Of a stretch of DNA of 64,000 bases, positions 28,796 to 41,880 are shown in pieces. Every line of letters begins with the position of its first letter. Positions within the stretch are counted from its first letter, which is position 1. The notes under the pieces were generated by a model. It searched no databases, was not told the origin of the DNA, and worked only from the letters and a program-made list of their open reading frames with translations. Both the position numbers and the translations under genes were made by a program. The DNA is from Alnus glutinosa (lineage: Eukaryota > Streptophyta > Magnoliopsida > Fagales > Betulaceae), in the NCBI RefSeq assembly GCF_958979055.1, contig NC_084897.1:18949628-19013627 (forward strand), written 5' to 3'.

Positions 28796-31323
28796 GTAGA
28801 GAATCATACTTGTTAAATTTATGTTAGTGTTTGCGTCGTAATTTGAGTTGTCTTTGTTTTTGCTTTTTGCTTTTTGCTTTTTGTTTTTTTTTCTTCTAAT
28901 TTTTGCATGTAATAAGTTTAGTTTGTTTTCATCACTTCAAGGTACTCATTTTAATCTATACTTGTGTGCTTTATTTTGTTGCATTTTGGACAATATAAGT
29001 TTTAGGTTGAGGGGAGGAGCTTGATGCTTGTTGCTTGTCGTTGTTTTTGTGTTATTTTGTTTATTTTATATTTTTAAAAAAAAAAACCAAAAAAAATAGT
29101 TTTTTGTGTGTGTGTGTGTGTGTCTTGCGTGCTTTCTTTTTCGTCTAAAATTTGTTTAATAAAAAAGAAAAAAAAAATGTTACCTTAGCATGAGTTTTTG
29201 TTTAAGTTCAATATGCTACGTACTCCTGCAAAAGAATTTCATTACTTTTATGCTCAATTCATTGCACATGCACTCAGCCACATAAACATATTTCTCTGTT
29301 AAGAATAGAAGTGACTTAGAAAATCTTGAGGATAAAATTGTGGAGATTTTTTTAACCCTTGTGAGCTTTGAGCCAATTATTCTGTGGAGAGGGTAAATTT
29401 TCATGCTATCATATTTATTTTGAAAGCGCAAACATTATTTTGTTGTTAGTCTCATTATTATTTCTCTTGGCTAAATGCTAAAAATTGATGTCATGAATAT
29501 TGAAGAATTATGCAAATCCTTGAGAGATGAAATTAGGCTATTTCTCTATACTTTGAGCCTGCAATTTATTTTCATGATATATTGTCACTAGTTACCCCGC
29601 TAAGCCTTGTGATTAACCTTTATTTCTTAAACCATTTTCCAAAGTGTTCAAAGAATGAGGTCATTAACTTATTCCAATGAGGTGGCATGTCATTCAAAAA
29701 AAATAAAAAATAAAATAAAATAAAATAAATTGGGGTAGATGTTCAAGGGTATAAGGTATATTTTAGAAAATAGATATAGTGCTTATCGAAGGAATATTGG
29801 AAAAAGAAATTGATTGAAATGTCAAAAGATGATGAAGTTCCATTTATTCTTGAAAACATTTGTCATTTTTACCATTACATTGTTGCTAGTTAATTTCCTT
29901 CTATTAACCCTACATTACGTCCAAATAAAAGTCCTTAGTTGATCTTAAGGAATGTATGATTCATAAATTTTCATGATTAATCAATGAGTGTGATGTCAAT
30001 TAGGACTGTGTATATTGGCCGCCTGCCGCCCACCGGCCGTCACCGCGCCGACACCGAGCCGCCACCGGCAACAAGCGGCCGGTAGGTGGTATAGATTTTG
30101 CTTGCCAACATCGGTTCGGTCGGCAAGCGAGATGATTTTCGCGTAGTCGGTTTTCGAACTGACCCGAACCGACAGTCGTATTTCCTTTAAAAAAAATTAT
30201 TAACAAAAACAACATCGTTTTGTAAGCACAAGAAGTAGAAACAGATTGGGAGAGTTTTCACGTTCTTTGTTCTTCCACGGAGTTCCATCCTATTATTCCT
30301 ATATATACATCCCAATGAAAAAACTCAAAACCCTAACCTAACTTGAGGGCTGAGGCTGAAAGGCTGCTGTTGCCATCGTCAAACAACTAAAACTCTGCAA
30401 GCTGCATTCTGAAACTCAATCTCTTGCCGAGCCGTGCAGTTCCTTTGAAGGGTAAACAAAAACATTAACAGCTAAAGATTCAATGTTCTTTTATTTTATG
30501 CCTTGCCTTATTTCTTTTTCTTTTTGTTTTTTCTTTTTGTAATTCTTACGCTTTATATCTTTTCTGTACGTTTATATCTTTTAGTAAAATATTGCTTTTT
30601 AATTTTCGTGGTTGTGGAACACAGTTTTCACTTAGAATTTTCGCACGTCTTACTGTCTTAGTCTTAGTCATCTCTGTACAGTTTCACTGCAATTTGTTTT
30701 TTCCTTAATAGTTTGGCAAGCCATTTCACCCGATGAATAATCGCCTTTTTTTTCTCATCATAAACAGTAACTCATATCAATCTTACTGAATCGAATCCTG
30801 CAACATATTTTTTCTCTGACTTCTCTTCGAGTGACGTGCCCTTGCCTTCCCAAGTAAGCTAACTTTTTGGCCTTTTGTTTTTTTGTGGAATACCTTGCGA
30901 TTGGCAAATCACACAAAGGTCTTTTGTTTTTTTGTGGAATACCTGGCAAATCACACAAAGTGAGAGAGAAAAAATTATTTTTTACATGATTGGTTTAGTA
31001 GGATTGATACGAGTATGATGGAAAAAAAATGTGATTTTTCACCGGGTGGAAGAGCTTGCCAACCTAAATATTATCTGCAGACAGGTTTAAAATTTATATA
31101 AAATTTTTTAGATTGATTTCTCTTAGAAAAATAAGAATTTATAGTTAAAAATCATAATAATTAATTAAGAATAATATTAATTTTTAGGTTGCTATGATTA
31201 TTTGTTAGAAAAAAAATTTCATTTTGATGACCAAAATCATGAAATTACTATAACGCATCATGTTTGTTCACCATAATAATTAATAAGGAATAATATTAAT
31301 TTTTAGTTCTTAATCAATTACAG

Positions 31324-33586
31324 ATGGATTCACCTCTAGGCACACCTTCAGTGAATGGTACTTCTTGTCATATATCTTCTCCTCTGGACACTCCAGTGAC
31401 TCCCATAGAGATTGAAGACACTCCAGTGACTCCTATAGAGATTGAGGATGTAGAAACATCTGCTACTGGATCTATGCCAGTGGGTGGTCATGGTCGTGGT
31501 GGACGACCACCACTCCTTAGGAAAAAAAGAAATGTTACAAACAAATCTGCAGTGTGGGACCATTTCACTAGAAATAAAAGCACCCCTGATGACGATCCTA
31601 TCGCACATTGCAATTACTGTGGAACTCCCTATAAATGTCACCCAAAGAACAATGGCATCTCATCTATGTTGTATCATGTGAACTCATGCCAAAAGTACAA
31701 GAGCCTAAAAGCTAAACAGGATAGGTCTCAGTCTAAGTTCACCTTTGGGGCCGGGCAGGGTGGTAGTGGTAACAACCTCATGATTGCAAAGTATTCTGAG
31801 AAAGTTATTAGGGAGGCACTTTGCGAAATGATTATTGTTGATGAATTGCCTTTTATGACCGTTGAGGGAAAGGGATTTTAGAAATTACTTAGGGTTCTTG
31901 AGCCTTGATTTAAGGTTCCTTCTCGATATACAGTAATGAAGGGATTGTGTCAAACTGTATATGAGAGATAAAAACACATTTTTTATGACTGGTCAAAGAG
32001 TTTGCTTGACCACTGACATATGGACTTCAATTCAGAATATGAATTATATGTGTGTCACTAGACATTTTATTGATACTAATTGGACTTTTCACAAAAGAAT
32101 ATTAGTATTTCGTCAAGTGTCAGATCATAAGGGGCAAACAATTGCAAGGGAATTAGAAGAGTGTTTGGTTGAATGGGGGATTCATAGGATATTGACAATA
32201 TCAGTTGACAATGCAAGTGCTAATAATACTGCAATTGATTGGTTTAAAAAAAGAACTGTAGCCAATAAATAAGTTGTTTGTCGTCATGAGTTTATTCATG
32301 TGAGGTGTTCTGCACATATTCTTAATTTAATTGTGCATGAGGGTTTGAAAAATGTTGACAATTCAATCATAAAGGTCCGAAATATGGTGAAGTATGTGAA
32401 GTCTTCTCTTCAAAGATTGGCTCTCTTTAAGTCTTGTGCAGAAAGAAAAAACGTTGAGTGTAATGCTTCCTTGACACTTGATGTTCCCACTAGATGGAAT
32501 TCTACTTATATAATGTTGGAGGTGGCAGAAAAGTACCAAAGGGCATTTGAACTTATGATAGAAGAAGATGGACATTTTTTAAACTATTTGTACGAGGATG
32601 GTGCGGGAAAAATGGGGTTGGGTTCTCCGACTGATGATGATTGGTATAATATCCGTCACTTTATTAAGTTCTTGCAAGTGTTTTATGATGTCACAATGAA
32701 AATCTCTGGTTCTTTGCATTCAACTTCCAACTTATATTTCGACGTACTTTGTGATGTTCATTCATGTTTGACAGAGTATTTTGAAAGCAGTGATCCATTG
32801 TTGAATACCATGGCGAACAGAATGAAAGTGAAATATGATAAGTATTGGGGAGATGTTGAGAAGATTAACCCGTTATTGTTTGTGGCTTCTTTGCTTGATC
32901 CACGTTACAAGATGGCTGGTTTGGAATATTGGTTCCGGTTTAGTTTTGGGGCTGAGAAAGCGGAAAGAATTGACTCTCAACTGAAGTGGGTATTAGGTCG
33001 GTTATATGAGCATTACGCCCGTGGTTCTAAAAATGTTGGAAGTGGTTCTATGTTATCAAATGATGAAGTGCGGAGTAGTACAACATTAGTTGGTATTTCT
33101 AAGTCTAGAACTACTTTTTTACAGAATTTTCATTCATTTCGGGCGTCTCAAAATTTGATGCAATGTAAGACGGAAATAGAACAATATTTTTTGGAGGATG
33201 TTGAGACACCTAGTGAAAACTTTGATATTTTAATGTGGTGGAAGGTAAATTCGACAAAATTTTCAATCCTCGCTGAGATAGCGCGAGATGTATTGGCAAT
33301 TCCAATTACCACGGTTGCTTCTGAGTCAGCATTTAGCACTGGAGGTCGGGTGATAGATCCTTATCGGAGTTCTTTGGCTCCAAAAACAGTTGAGGCTCTT
33401 GTATGTACTCAAAATTGGTTGAGATCTACTCCCATTAGTGCTCATGAGTCATACTTGTCTAATGTTGAAGATGAAGAGAGCTACAAGCTTGACTCAGGTA
33501 ATGGTAACAAAATAAATTTCATATTTTGTTTATTGTTCCAATTATTCATTGATTTTATTAATTCTTTTAAAAATTTATTGTGGTAG
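31324..33586 (+). pseudogene. hAT (Ac-like) transposase, inactivated
   Basis: The start follows an acceptor-like tcaattacag, suggesting an intron in the 5' leader as in Ac relatives. The first part (31324-31881) has a BED-type zinc finger: CNYCGTPYKC, then HVNSC. The next part (31961-32272) has TGQRVCLTTDIWTS, the catalytic-domain start of Ac-like transposases. The last (32300-33586) has RCSAHILNLIVHEGL, LDVPTRWNSTYIML, and the hAT C-terminal dimerisation region VLAIPITTVASESAFSTGGR (about 33290-33350). It is broken by stops at 31879 and 31906, a frame change between there and 31961, and a stop at 32270. The three parts together nearly fill the usual length of about 680-750 residues, so decay is by point changes rather than large loss. 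Confidence 0.93.
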
Positions 33587-33688
33587 AAATAATATCCAAT
33601 TCCATCACATATGATGTAGATTAAGGTTTGAAGGACGTGCTTTATCGAATGATCTCTTTTTTTAGGTAATGATTTTTTTTTTCTTGCA

Positions 33689-33721
<33 letters not shown>

Positions 33722-34024
33722 TTAATATTTAGTTTGTAGTATTTTTTTTTTATTAATCACTATGCTTATATTTTGATTTATTTGATCAATGCAGGTATCA
33801 AATAAAAGTAATAGAAGGATGTTTAGTTTAATTGGATTATTGAGAAGATGAAATTGAAGGATGTTATTTGCTATTTAAATTGTATTAGTTTTCTTCTATA
33901 AATTTTAATTTGGTTTGCGAACTGTTATTTTTTTTTTGTTTAATTGTTTTAGTGAACTATGATATAAGCACTAAAGTTATTTATGATTTGGAAGTATGAA
34001 TAATAAAGTTAAGTTTAATTGTTA

Positions 34025-34571
34025 TATAGTATCTGTATATTTGTATTATTTAAAATATGATTTAATTTTTATTAGTTTTTGTTTTTTAAAGTGATTACAC
34101 TACCGACAGAATTACACAATGTGTTTAGAATATGATTTTGGTGCCATCATTATTTGTTTTTTTTTTAAATTATTATTTTGTACTTTATTTATTAATTTTT
34201 TGGTAAAAAATGTATGCATATTTGTATTATTTAGAATATGATTTAATTTTTATTAGTTTTTTTTTTAAAGTGAGTACACTACCGACAGAATTACACAATG
34301 TGTTTAGAATATGATTTTGGTGCCATCATTATTTGTTTTTTTTTTTATTATTATTATTTTGTACTTTATTTATTAATTTTTTGGTAAAAAATGTATGTAT
34401 ATTTGTATTATTTAGAATATGATTTAATTTTTATTAGTTTTTTTTTTAAAGTGAGTACACTACCGACAGAATTACACAATGTGTAAACACAATATGATTT
34501 TGGTGCCATCATTATTTGTTTTTTTATTTATTATTATTTTGTACTTTATTTATTAATTTTTTTGGTAAAAA
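34025..34571. repeat. Three tandem copies of a unit of about 182 bp inside the hAT
   Basis: Units start near 34025, 34211 and 34392. Each contains gtgagtacactaccgacaga or a close form, cacaatgtgt, tttggtgccatcattattt and a T run. They lie 3' of the transposase, in the element's right subterminal region. Confidence 0.9.
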
Positions 34572-34714
34572 ATGTACACAATCTTGCGGCAAGAATCTTG
34601 CCTTCACTACTTGCATTTACACAGCCCAATGTAAGTAAATTCATGTCATCATTACCTTGTACTTCGTGCAGTGCCATAATTATCTTCTTCTCTCCCCGTT
34701 TAAACACTGTTGCA

Positions 34715-34960
34715 CCTTCTTCTTTCTTTGAATTCTTTCCATACAGCAGAAGCAACCTTCCTCATTTTTTTGTTTTTTGTACCCTCTCCTTTCTTTGAAT
34801 TCTTTCCATTACAGTAGAAGCAACCTTCCCCTTTTTTTGTTTTTTTTGGTACCCTCTCCTTTCGTAGCAACCTTCCCATTTTTTTGTTTTTTTTTTGGTA
34901 CACTCTCCTTTCTTTGAATTCTTTCCATTACAGCAGAAGCAACCTTCCCCCCCTTTTTTT
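34715..34960. repeat. Tandem repeats of about 80 bp inside the hAT
   Basis: At least three copies of a unit with ctttctttgaattctttcca and agaagcaaccttcc, separated by T runs. Non-coding. Confidence 0.8.
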
Positions 34961-35721
34961 TTGTCATGTTTAGTGGTTACAGTGAAGTAAATTCCGTTAC
35001 TTGAGGCCTGATTTGAAGAGAGCTGAGGTACATTTGCAGTTTCGCACAGGAGGAAAAGAAACTTATCTACCAGCCACCTTCTTCTTCTTCTGCATGTCTA
35101 ACCTTCCTTTAACCGACTTCACCGACCGTTACCGTCTCCGGTTAACCGATGACGGTAACGGTCGAAATATGAGATATCGGCACATTGTCGGTGAAATTAC
35201 CGATTTCACCGACAAAGTCGGGACGGTAGGCGGAAAATCACCTACCGTCACCGATTCCCCCGATACCCAGGCCTAATGTCAATTATTTTCAGCATCCTTT
35301 CATGAGACTATTTGTTATTTCTTGATTAAGCAATTTTTATATGATTCATATGTGAGATGTTCGATTTTTGCTTACATTTTTCCACTCACATATACTTGAG
35401 AGTGTTACACCCATTTCAGAGTGATTTCAATTATTAAATGTTAACACCGGTAAAGCTTGAATCAAAACATAATTATTTTTATAGAATTTCAAGGTCATGT
35501 ACATCTGAGATTGATAGTGTGTTTATGCTGGCTGAAAATTCCACTCATATTGAGTTATGGAAGCATCTGAAAATTCTTTGGTCGTTATTAGTGTTTTGAA
35601 CTTGGACTAATTTTTGTTAAGTTAAAAAAAAAAAAAAACAAACTCTTTTCTTGAGTCTATGTTTGTAATTCGTTTAAACTCCCTTGAATTGCTAGAGATT
35701 GGCAATAAGCTGGTTGGGGTG

Positions 35722-38633
35722 TGATAATAGCTTAAAAGTGCATATTTTCTCTATTAAAATAAGCATTATCATACTATGTTTTATTATGATTCTTGCATTT
35801 TTTATTTAATTGTGGAAATTGTTAATTATTAAATTTGAGCTTACACTAATATCAATGCAATGAATTGTATTTTTTTTATTTTTTATTTTTATTTTGTATG
35901 AATTACAAAGGAAATAAAATGAGCAAATTTTGAGAGAATATTTTGTTTAAGTTGAAGAGCATCATAGGCCTTAAGAAGTAAATAAAGCAGTTAGTGCAGC
36001 GCAATGAATTGAGAAGCGAAATTTGTGATTCTCTCTAAGATTGATGCCACATTTTTCTCAAGTAAGATATATTCTGAAATGGAAAGGAAGAGGTGCTACA
36101 TAGGATATTTTGTTAGAAGATGTTTTAATTCTCCAGATGTGCATGCGCCGATTATTTCCAAATAAAAAACAAAAAACAAAAGCAGCAGCACTGAGTCAAG
36201 ATTCTTTCCAAATACTTGTAGTAACGTGAGACATGAAGACAGATTTTTTTTTTAAGAAGCAAAATTGGAAATGGTAGCACCATTAGACACGTACATTATT
36301 TCCTTAAGAAGATGCCACCAATTCTTTCATTAACAAGAGAGCGCCGAAGCCCTAGGTCATACACTCTATATATATATATATATATCATGTTTTGCTTTTG
36401 TAAAGGGGGGAGCAGAAGGAGGTGAGACATTGTTGAAGCAAGGAGCCAACAGAGTTTGAATCTTTTTTATTGTTTTTGTTCTTAATTTATTTTATATTTA
36501 GCACTTTGATTATGAAATTTATTTTCATAAACATGAGTGGCTAAATCTCTAGCTAATGCTATGGGTGAAGCCTAGAATTTTTATTATGTGTTCTTGAAAC
36601 TATGTTTTTTGTTCTTCATAGATTAATGATTAAATGCTAGTGATTTATTTTATTTTATTGTAATTTAATGAGACAAGTTTATTTTGATTCATTATGATTT
36701 TTGTTTATATCAAATACTTACTTTGTTTTATTTGATATGATTTGAAAATATATTGAATGCTTAAATTATTGTGTCATATTAATCAATTTCTCAATCAACT
36801 CATGTTCAATTTATTTTATATTTATCTTGCGCTTAATTGTTTTATTTTTCAATTAGTAGAGTTGATTTTCTACCTAGTTGAGTTAAAAATATGTCTCAAG
36901 AATATCTAATAAATTGTTAGGTGAATCTCTGAAGCCTCAGTGTTTTCTTTTATTAATTTCATTTAGTTAAATTAATTTTAGTTTATCATCTCTTCATTAC
37001 TCCACTTTTTAGTGGAAAAATCAATTCAATTTAATTTTCTGCACAATAATATGAATTTTACTTAGTATATACCATTCATTGTGGATCAACCTCGTACTTT
37101 CCGAAAATTATTACTTGCGAAAGCCTACACTTGGGTTTGCACTATTTTTTGTATAAGTTTTTTGCGCCGTTTCTAGGGAATGCGTCTAGGACACTTAGTT
37201 TCAAAAACTTGTTGTAACAAAAATAGTGCAAACTCAAGTGTAAGCTTTCGCAAGTAATAATTATTGGTAAGTACAAGGTCGATCCACAGGGAATGGTAGA
37301 TACTAAGTAAAATTCCTATTACTGTGCAGAAAAGTAAATTGAATTGATTTTTCCACTAAAAAGTTGAGCAATGGAGAAACGATAAACTAAAATTAAATTA
37401 ACTAAATGAAATTAATAAAAGAAAACATTAAGGCTTTAGGGATCTACCTAGCAATTTATTACATATTCTTAAGACATATATTTTTAACTTAACTAGGTAG
37501 AGAATCAACTCTCCTAATTGGAAAATAAAACAATTAAACGCAAGGTAAATATAAAATAAATTAAACATGGGTTGATTGAGAATTTGATTTCAAAAACATG
37601 ACACAATAATTTAAACATTCAGTATATTTTCGAATCATATCAAATCAAACAAAGTAAGTATTTGATATAAACAAAAATTACAATGAATCAAAATAAATTG
37701 TCTCATTAAATTACTCTCAAATAAAAAACATCACCAACATTTAATCATTAATCTATGAAGTTTCAAAAACACATAATAAAAATACTAGGCTTCACCCTTA
37801 TCTTTAGCTAGAGATTTAGCCACTCATGTTTATGAAAATAAATTTCATAATCAAAGTACTAAACATAAAATAAATTAAGAACAAAAACAATAAAAAAAGA
37901 TTCAAACTATGTTGGCTCCTTGCTTCAACAATGTCTCTCCTCATGCTTACTCCCTTACAAAAGCAAAGCATGATATATATAGAGTGTATGACCTAGGGCT
38001 TCGGTGCTCTCTTGTTAAGGAAAGAATCGGTGGCCTCTTCTTAAGGAAATAATGTATGTGTCTCTTGGTGCTGCCCTTTCCAATTTTGCTCCTTAAAAAA
38101 AAAAAAAAACTGTCTTCACATCTCACTTTGCTGCAACTCTGCAAGTATTTGGAAAGAATCTTAACTCGGTGTTGCTACTTTTGTTTATTTATTTATTATT
38201 ATTTGGAAATAATCGGCGCATGTACGTCTGGAAAATTAAAACATATTCTATCAAAATATCCTCTATAGCACCTCTTCCTTCCCATTTCAAGATATATCTC
38301 ACTTGAGAAAAACGTGGCACCAATCTTGGAGAGAATCACGAATTTCGCTTCTCAATTCTTTGTGCCGCACTAGCTGCTTTATTTCCTTCTTAAGGCTTGC
38401 AAACTGCTCTTCAACTTAAACAAAATAATCTCTCAAAATTTGCTCCTCTTATTTCCTTTGTAATTCCTACGAAAAAATAAAAATATAATTCATTGCATTG
38501 ATATCAATTTAAGCTCAAATTTAATAATTAAACAATATTCCACAATTAAATAAAAAATGTAAGAATTAAAATAAAACATAGTATGATAATATTTATTTTA
38601 ATAGAGAAAATATTCACTTTTAAGCTATTATCA
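35722..38633. repeat. Head-to-head inverted LTR pair, arms about 1.43 kb
   Basis: Left arm 35722-37153 and right arm 37210-38633 are inverted copies with a spacer of about 56 bases containing primer-binding-like sequence (ttttttgcgccg). Shared landmarks include tgataatagcttaaaagtg at both outer ends and acttgcgaaagcctacactt near the centre. Fossil retrotransposon material. Confidence 0.9.
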
Positions 38634-40333
38634 TGCATTTTCTTCATTAATAATCCCCTTTAAATAGAGGAGCAATGCTGATAGGACTCTTAAACTATCT
38701 AATTGACCGACTATGATTACAACGGACTCTATTAACTCTAGGCTAGGACTCTTAACTCTACTGAGAATAATTGAAACCAAGCTCCTTATCAAAGCTTATT
38801 CGTTATTGGACACTAACACAAATACTAGATAACATAATCACATCATCCCCTTCTCCTAACAATTTTTTTGTCCCCAAGGAAAAATTTTCTAAAAACTACT
38901 CTTAAAACCCTTTAACCCTTTTAAAAATGTCATTTAACAATTATAAAAATAACAAATATTAAAAGCTGAACCAAGGCATGCTTTCTCTTTCGTAACCCAC
39001 AAGAAGTTGCTTGTCTTCTTTTGCACTTTTTTTTTTTTTTTTTTTTTAATGAGTTTTATATGTTGATTGAACTTCAAACTCTTGATTTGGATTTTCACAT
39101 CTTGTTAAGCAAGCTAGCTGCCACCTCTCTTGTTTACTTCTCTGCATTTTTTTTTCTTCCCTTTTTATAAGCCACACAAAGGCTCGTCCTTGCTTTATCT
39201 CACTCGCACCACAGTAAAGAAGAAACCAAAGGACTGAACGATGCATATATGCGTCTGAGGGTGGTGCTTTTGTTTTATTTGTTAGCAACGCAGGCTGAAG
39301 AGATGGCGACATGAGCTTATGGCGCTGCCTTATGATTCGTTGGTAGCACGAGTTGAGGAGATTGTTGCAATGCGAACCCTTGTAGTGTTGTCGGCTCCAG
39401 TGATGTCGGGATCTGCAGCTGGGGTGGGTGGGCGGATCTACGGCTGATCGACCGTGGTTTGGTGCAATGTTAGCGCATATGGATTTTTGTTGTTTCAGCA
39501 GCCCTTTTCGTTGTCTTTATTGTGACGGTGGCAGTTTGTGGGGTAGGTGTTACGAGCAATGATTGGTTTGCTTGAGAGGGGCATGTTAGATAAAAACTTT
39601 CAATTTTTCTTTTATGTTCCTCCATCTACTTGGTGAATTTAGCATCCCACGCTAGGAAATCTGATCGACTGCTTTATAGCTTTGCTAATTGCTAGTTGCT
39701 CTTGCTCTAGCCATGAATTCTCCCATTTTTCTTGTTTGGATAGAAGATTATAGATCTTTGTCATGCGCTCATGCATCTCTTGTAGAGTATCACAAATTTT
39801 TTGTTACCCATTAGTGACTGCTCCATATTTCTCATTCGTTGGTCTATTGCTCCTTATTGTCTTTCTTGTGTCACCGAGCGTGTTGTTGGTTGGGTTTGTA
39901 GCGGAAAATCCTAATTCACCCAACTCTTGCTCTAATATTTTCCTATGTTGTAGATTTTCTGGTTTCTTTTGAGGGAAATCGGGCCTCTTGGCGATACAAT
40001 TTGATGTGAACCAACTAACACAAAACATAAGAATTGGTTGTTTTGAGTGTGCCATAGAAGACTGTATTTGACTTAATAATATTCAACATGCATCTTCTTC
40101 ATTAACAATCAATTTTAAATAAATGAGCAATACTGATCTGTTATAAAAATAACTAATAATTAAAACATGACTCTTCAACTATCTAGCTGACCGATAAGGA
40201 TTACGACGAACTCTATTAACTCTAGATTAGGACTCTAACTCTACTAAGAATAATTTGAATAAAACTCCTTATTAGAGACTATTCGTTATTAGACACTAAC
40301 ACAAATACTAAATAATATGATCACATCATACTA

Positions 40334-41460
40334 AGATGATAAACTCTCAACTATCTAATTTAAAAATAATAGTTACAATTAAGAAATTATCATCTATAAA
40401 GATCTTAATCCAAAGATAGATTGTAAACAGTTGTTTTAAAAGAGTTTGTTTGAGAAGAAATGAAAAGAACAAAATGGAAAAAAAACTAAAAAAACATTTA
40501 AAAGTATATTGCCTTGTTTGTATTTCTAATGGAAGGGAAAATAATAGAATAACGAGAGGGAATGCCTCATTCCACCCTAATATATTGAATTTCATTCTAT
40601 CCAAACGAAACATAGAGAAAGTTGATTTTATTATTTTTGTCAAAATTTTTTGAGTACGTTTGTTACACTAAAATGATGATTTATCTAGGAATAAAACATA
40701 TAGTACAAGAAATATAAAAAAGGTAGAATGAAATTCTCAATCGTGTTCATTCGTTTAACGACAATACATATGGCGTCAATTGACGATGTCGTTTTTCGCA
40801 TAATCTGAAAATGGCCGACAGAAAGTCTCTGATAATTAAGTTAATAATGAGTTCCGTAGAGACTAGTGAACAAATTTGTGGATTTTTAGTGTAAGGCTCC
40901 TAGTCAGTTATAGTCCCGCTGGCTATCAAATTATTTTCCACCGTGTCATAGCTATCTCTTTTATGCAAGTCAACCTTTATCTGCTTATTTTCCACTCTGT
41001 AATAAATTGGGCCTCAGCTTTCGGCTTTGGTTCGTAGGCTAATTTATTCTCTTACCGGATAATTACAAAAGTGGTTATTGAGATATGTAATAATTACAAA
41101 TTATTTTTTATGATTTAAAAAGTTTATTAAATTATAATTACAAATCGATCATTTGAGTCAAATTCTATTAAATATTTAACAAATTCTATTAAATGTCACG
41201 TCAATGTCACATCAAACCAATAAAATGATGACACATGTTCATCTTAATAAAATAATATAAATTTATTAATAAATAAATAAACTTTTCTTTTCTTTTCTTT
41301 TTAAAAATAAAGCCACTCTCGAACCTTTTAGGGGTGGCCCCCCTCAACCTCTGGGGAAGCCGCCTCCCATCCCAATGGCCTGGGAGTCACCCCAGTCTAT
41401 GGGGAGGCTGCAGCCAGCGGGTGATGCACCACTCCTTCCTTTTTTTTGTTTGAATTTTAA
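40334..41460. other. Intergenic, no gene; MULE-like debris
   Basis: AT-rich sequence. From about 41050 it carries ataattacaaaagtggttat-like motifs and a short GC-rich core (41320-41420) like those of Mutator-type non-autonomous elements, but I could not define the ends. Confidence 0.5.
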
Positions 41461-41563
41461 TTTTTTTTAATAATAGTAAAAATAATTGTGGTAAATTTCC
41501 GACTCTAACAAAAAAGTAAAAAATATTTGGGAATGCAATTGGGATAGGGACCGCACAAACTCC
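41461..41563 (-). pseudogene. Truncated U1 snRNA 3' end with its flank
   Basis: This block repeats the 3' flank and the last bases of the adjacent U1 gene: tggtaaatttccgactctaa recurs about 127 bases later, and atagggaccgc matches the U1 3' end, then breaks off. Its flank (aaatatttgggaatgcaatt) is nearer to that of the copy at 56.6 kb than to the adjacent gene, so it marks an uneven exchange between U1 loci. Confidence 0.75.
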
Positions 41564-41697
41564 TTCCTTTTTTCCTTTTTTTGTTTGAATTTTAATTTTT
41601 TTTTTAAAAAAATATTTATTTAATAGTAGTAAAATTAATTATGGTAAATTTCCGACTCTAACAAAAAAGTAGAAACCATTTGAGAATGAAATTAGGA

Positions 41698-41857
41698 TAG
41701 GGACCGCGCGAACGCAGGTCCCCACTACCACAAATTATGATGCAGGCTCTCCCACTTGGGGAGACCTTAGGCGAGCACCCCTCCTAAGTGCAATGGAGGC
41801 CACAAGCCTAGGCCATGGGCCTCATTGATCACCCATTGACCCCATCCAGGTAAGTAT
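41698..41857 (-). ncRNA. U1: U1 spliceosomal snRNA
   Basis: The minus strand begins ATACTTACCTGG, the invariant U1 5' end that pairs with 5' splice sites. Stem-loop I keeps GATCA in its loop (U1-70K site). Stem-loop II keeps ATTGCAC (U1A site). Stem-loop III carries CTCCCCAAGTGGGAG, and the Sm-binding site AATTTGTGG precedes a 3' hairpin with GCGTTCGCGC. Length is about 160 nt, normal for plant U1. In the nucleus it starts spliceosome assembly on pre-mRNA introns. The exact 3' end is estimated. The locus shares its promoter and flanks with the copy at 56.6 kb and is 14.8 kb from it. Confidence 0.95.
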
Positions 41858-41880
41858 CTTTCCCGTTGTTGCTTGGTCCA

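Larger units (their letters stand above)
30001..35275 (+). mobile_element. Complete-ended hAT transposon, 5,275 bp
   Basis: Bounded by a perfect 8-bp target duplication, atgtcaat (29993-30000 and 35276-35283). Terminal inverted repeats are taggactgtgtat (left) and taggcctgggtat (right, read inverted), 11 of 13 matching. Subterminal regions are GC-rich with many short ccgcc/ggcgg and accgtc/gacggt motifs, typical transposase-binding arrays of Ac/Tag-like hATs. The interior carries an Ac-like transposase pseudogene and tandem repeats near the right side. It sits inside the internal part of the large-LTR fossil. Intact ends and duplication suggest fairly recent arrival, but its own transposase is dead, so movement would need help in trans. 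Confidence 0.95.
27476..38633. mobile_element. Large-LTR retrotransposon complex, rearranged fossil
   Basis: Inserted in the LTR of the older element; flanking cgcat (27471-27475) and tgcat (38634-38638) look like its 5-bp target duplication. Parts: a truncated LTR, + sense (27476-27825); a primer-binding-like site just after it (ttgcgccattgcc, resembling the tRNA-Asp type used by Athila/Tat relatives); an internal region of about 2.6 kb once the hAT insertion is excluded; a full-length LTR, + sense (35722-37153); and an LTR in the opposite sense (37210-38633). LTR length is about 1.43 kb. The internal part has no recognisable reverse transcriptase, only protein-like remnants (about 28090-28795), as in LARD-type elements. 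Broken and rearranged: at least one truncation and one inversion. Confidence 0.75.
27327..40333 (-). mobile_element. Ty3-gypsy-type LTR element, fossil, host of nested insertions
   Basis: A broken, internally shortened element lying on the minus strand. It is bounded by a perfect 5-bp target duplication, tacta (27327-27331 and 40329-40333). One LTR is 40002-40328 (tgatgtgaacca to tcacatca). The other is split: 27332-27475 and 38639-38845. A purine-rich tract stands beside the second LTR (38846-38857), and upstream of it is the ccttggggacaa motif seen just before the 3' LTR of many Ty3-gypsy elements. The internal part (about 1.2 kb) holds only gag-like remnants. The split LTR is due to insertion of a second element. 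LTR divergence is clearly visible, so it is not recent. Looks long dead. Confidence 0.75.
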
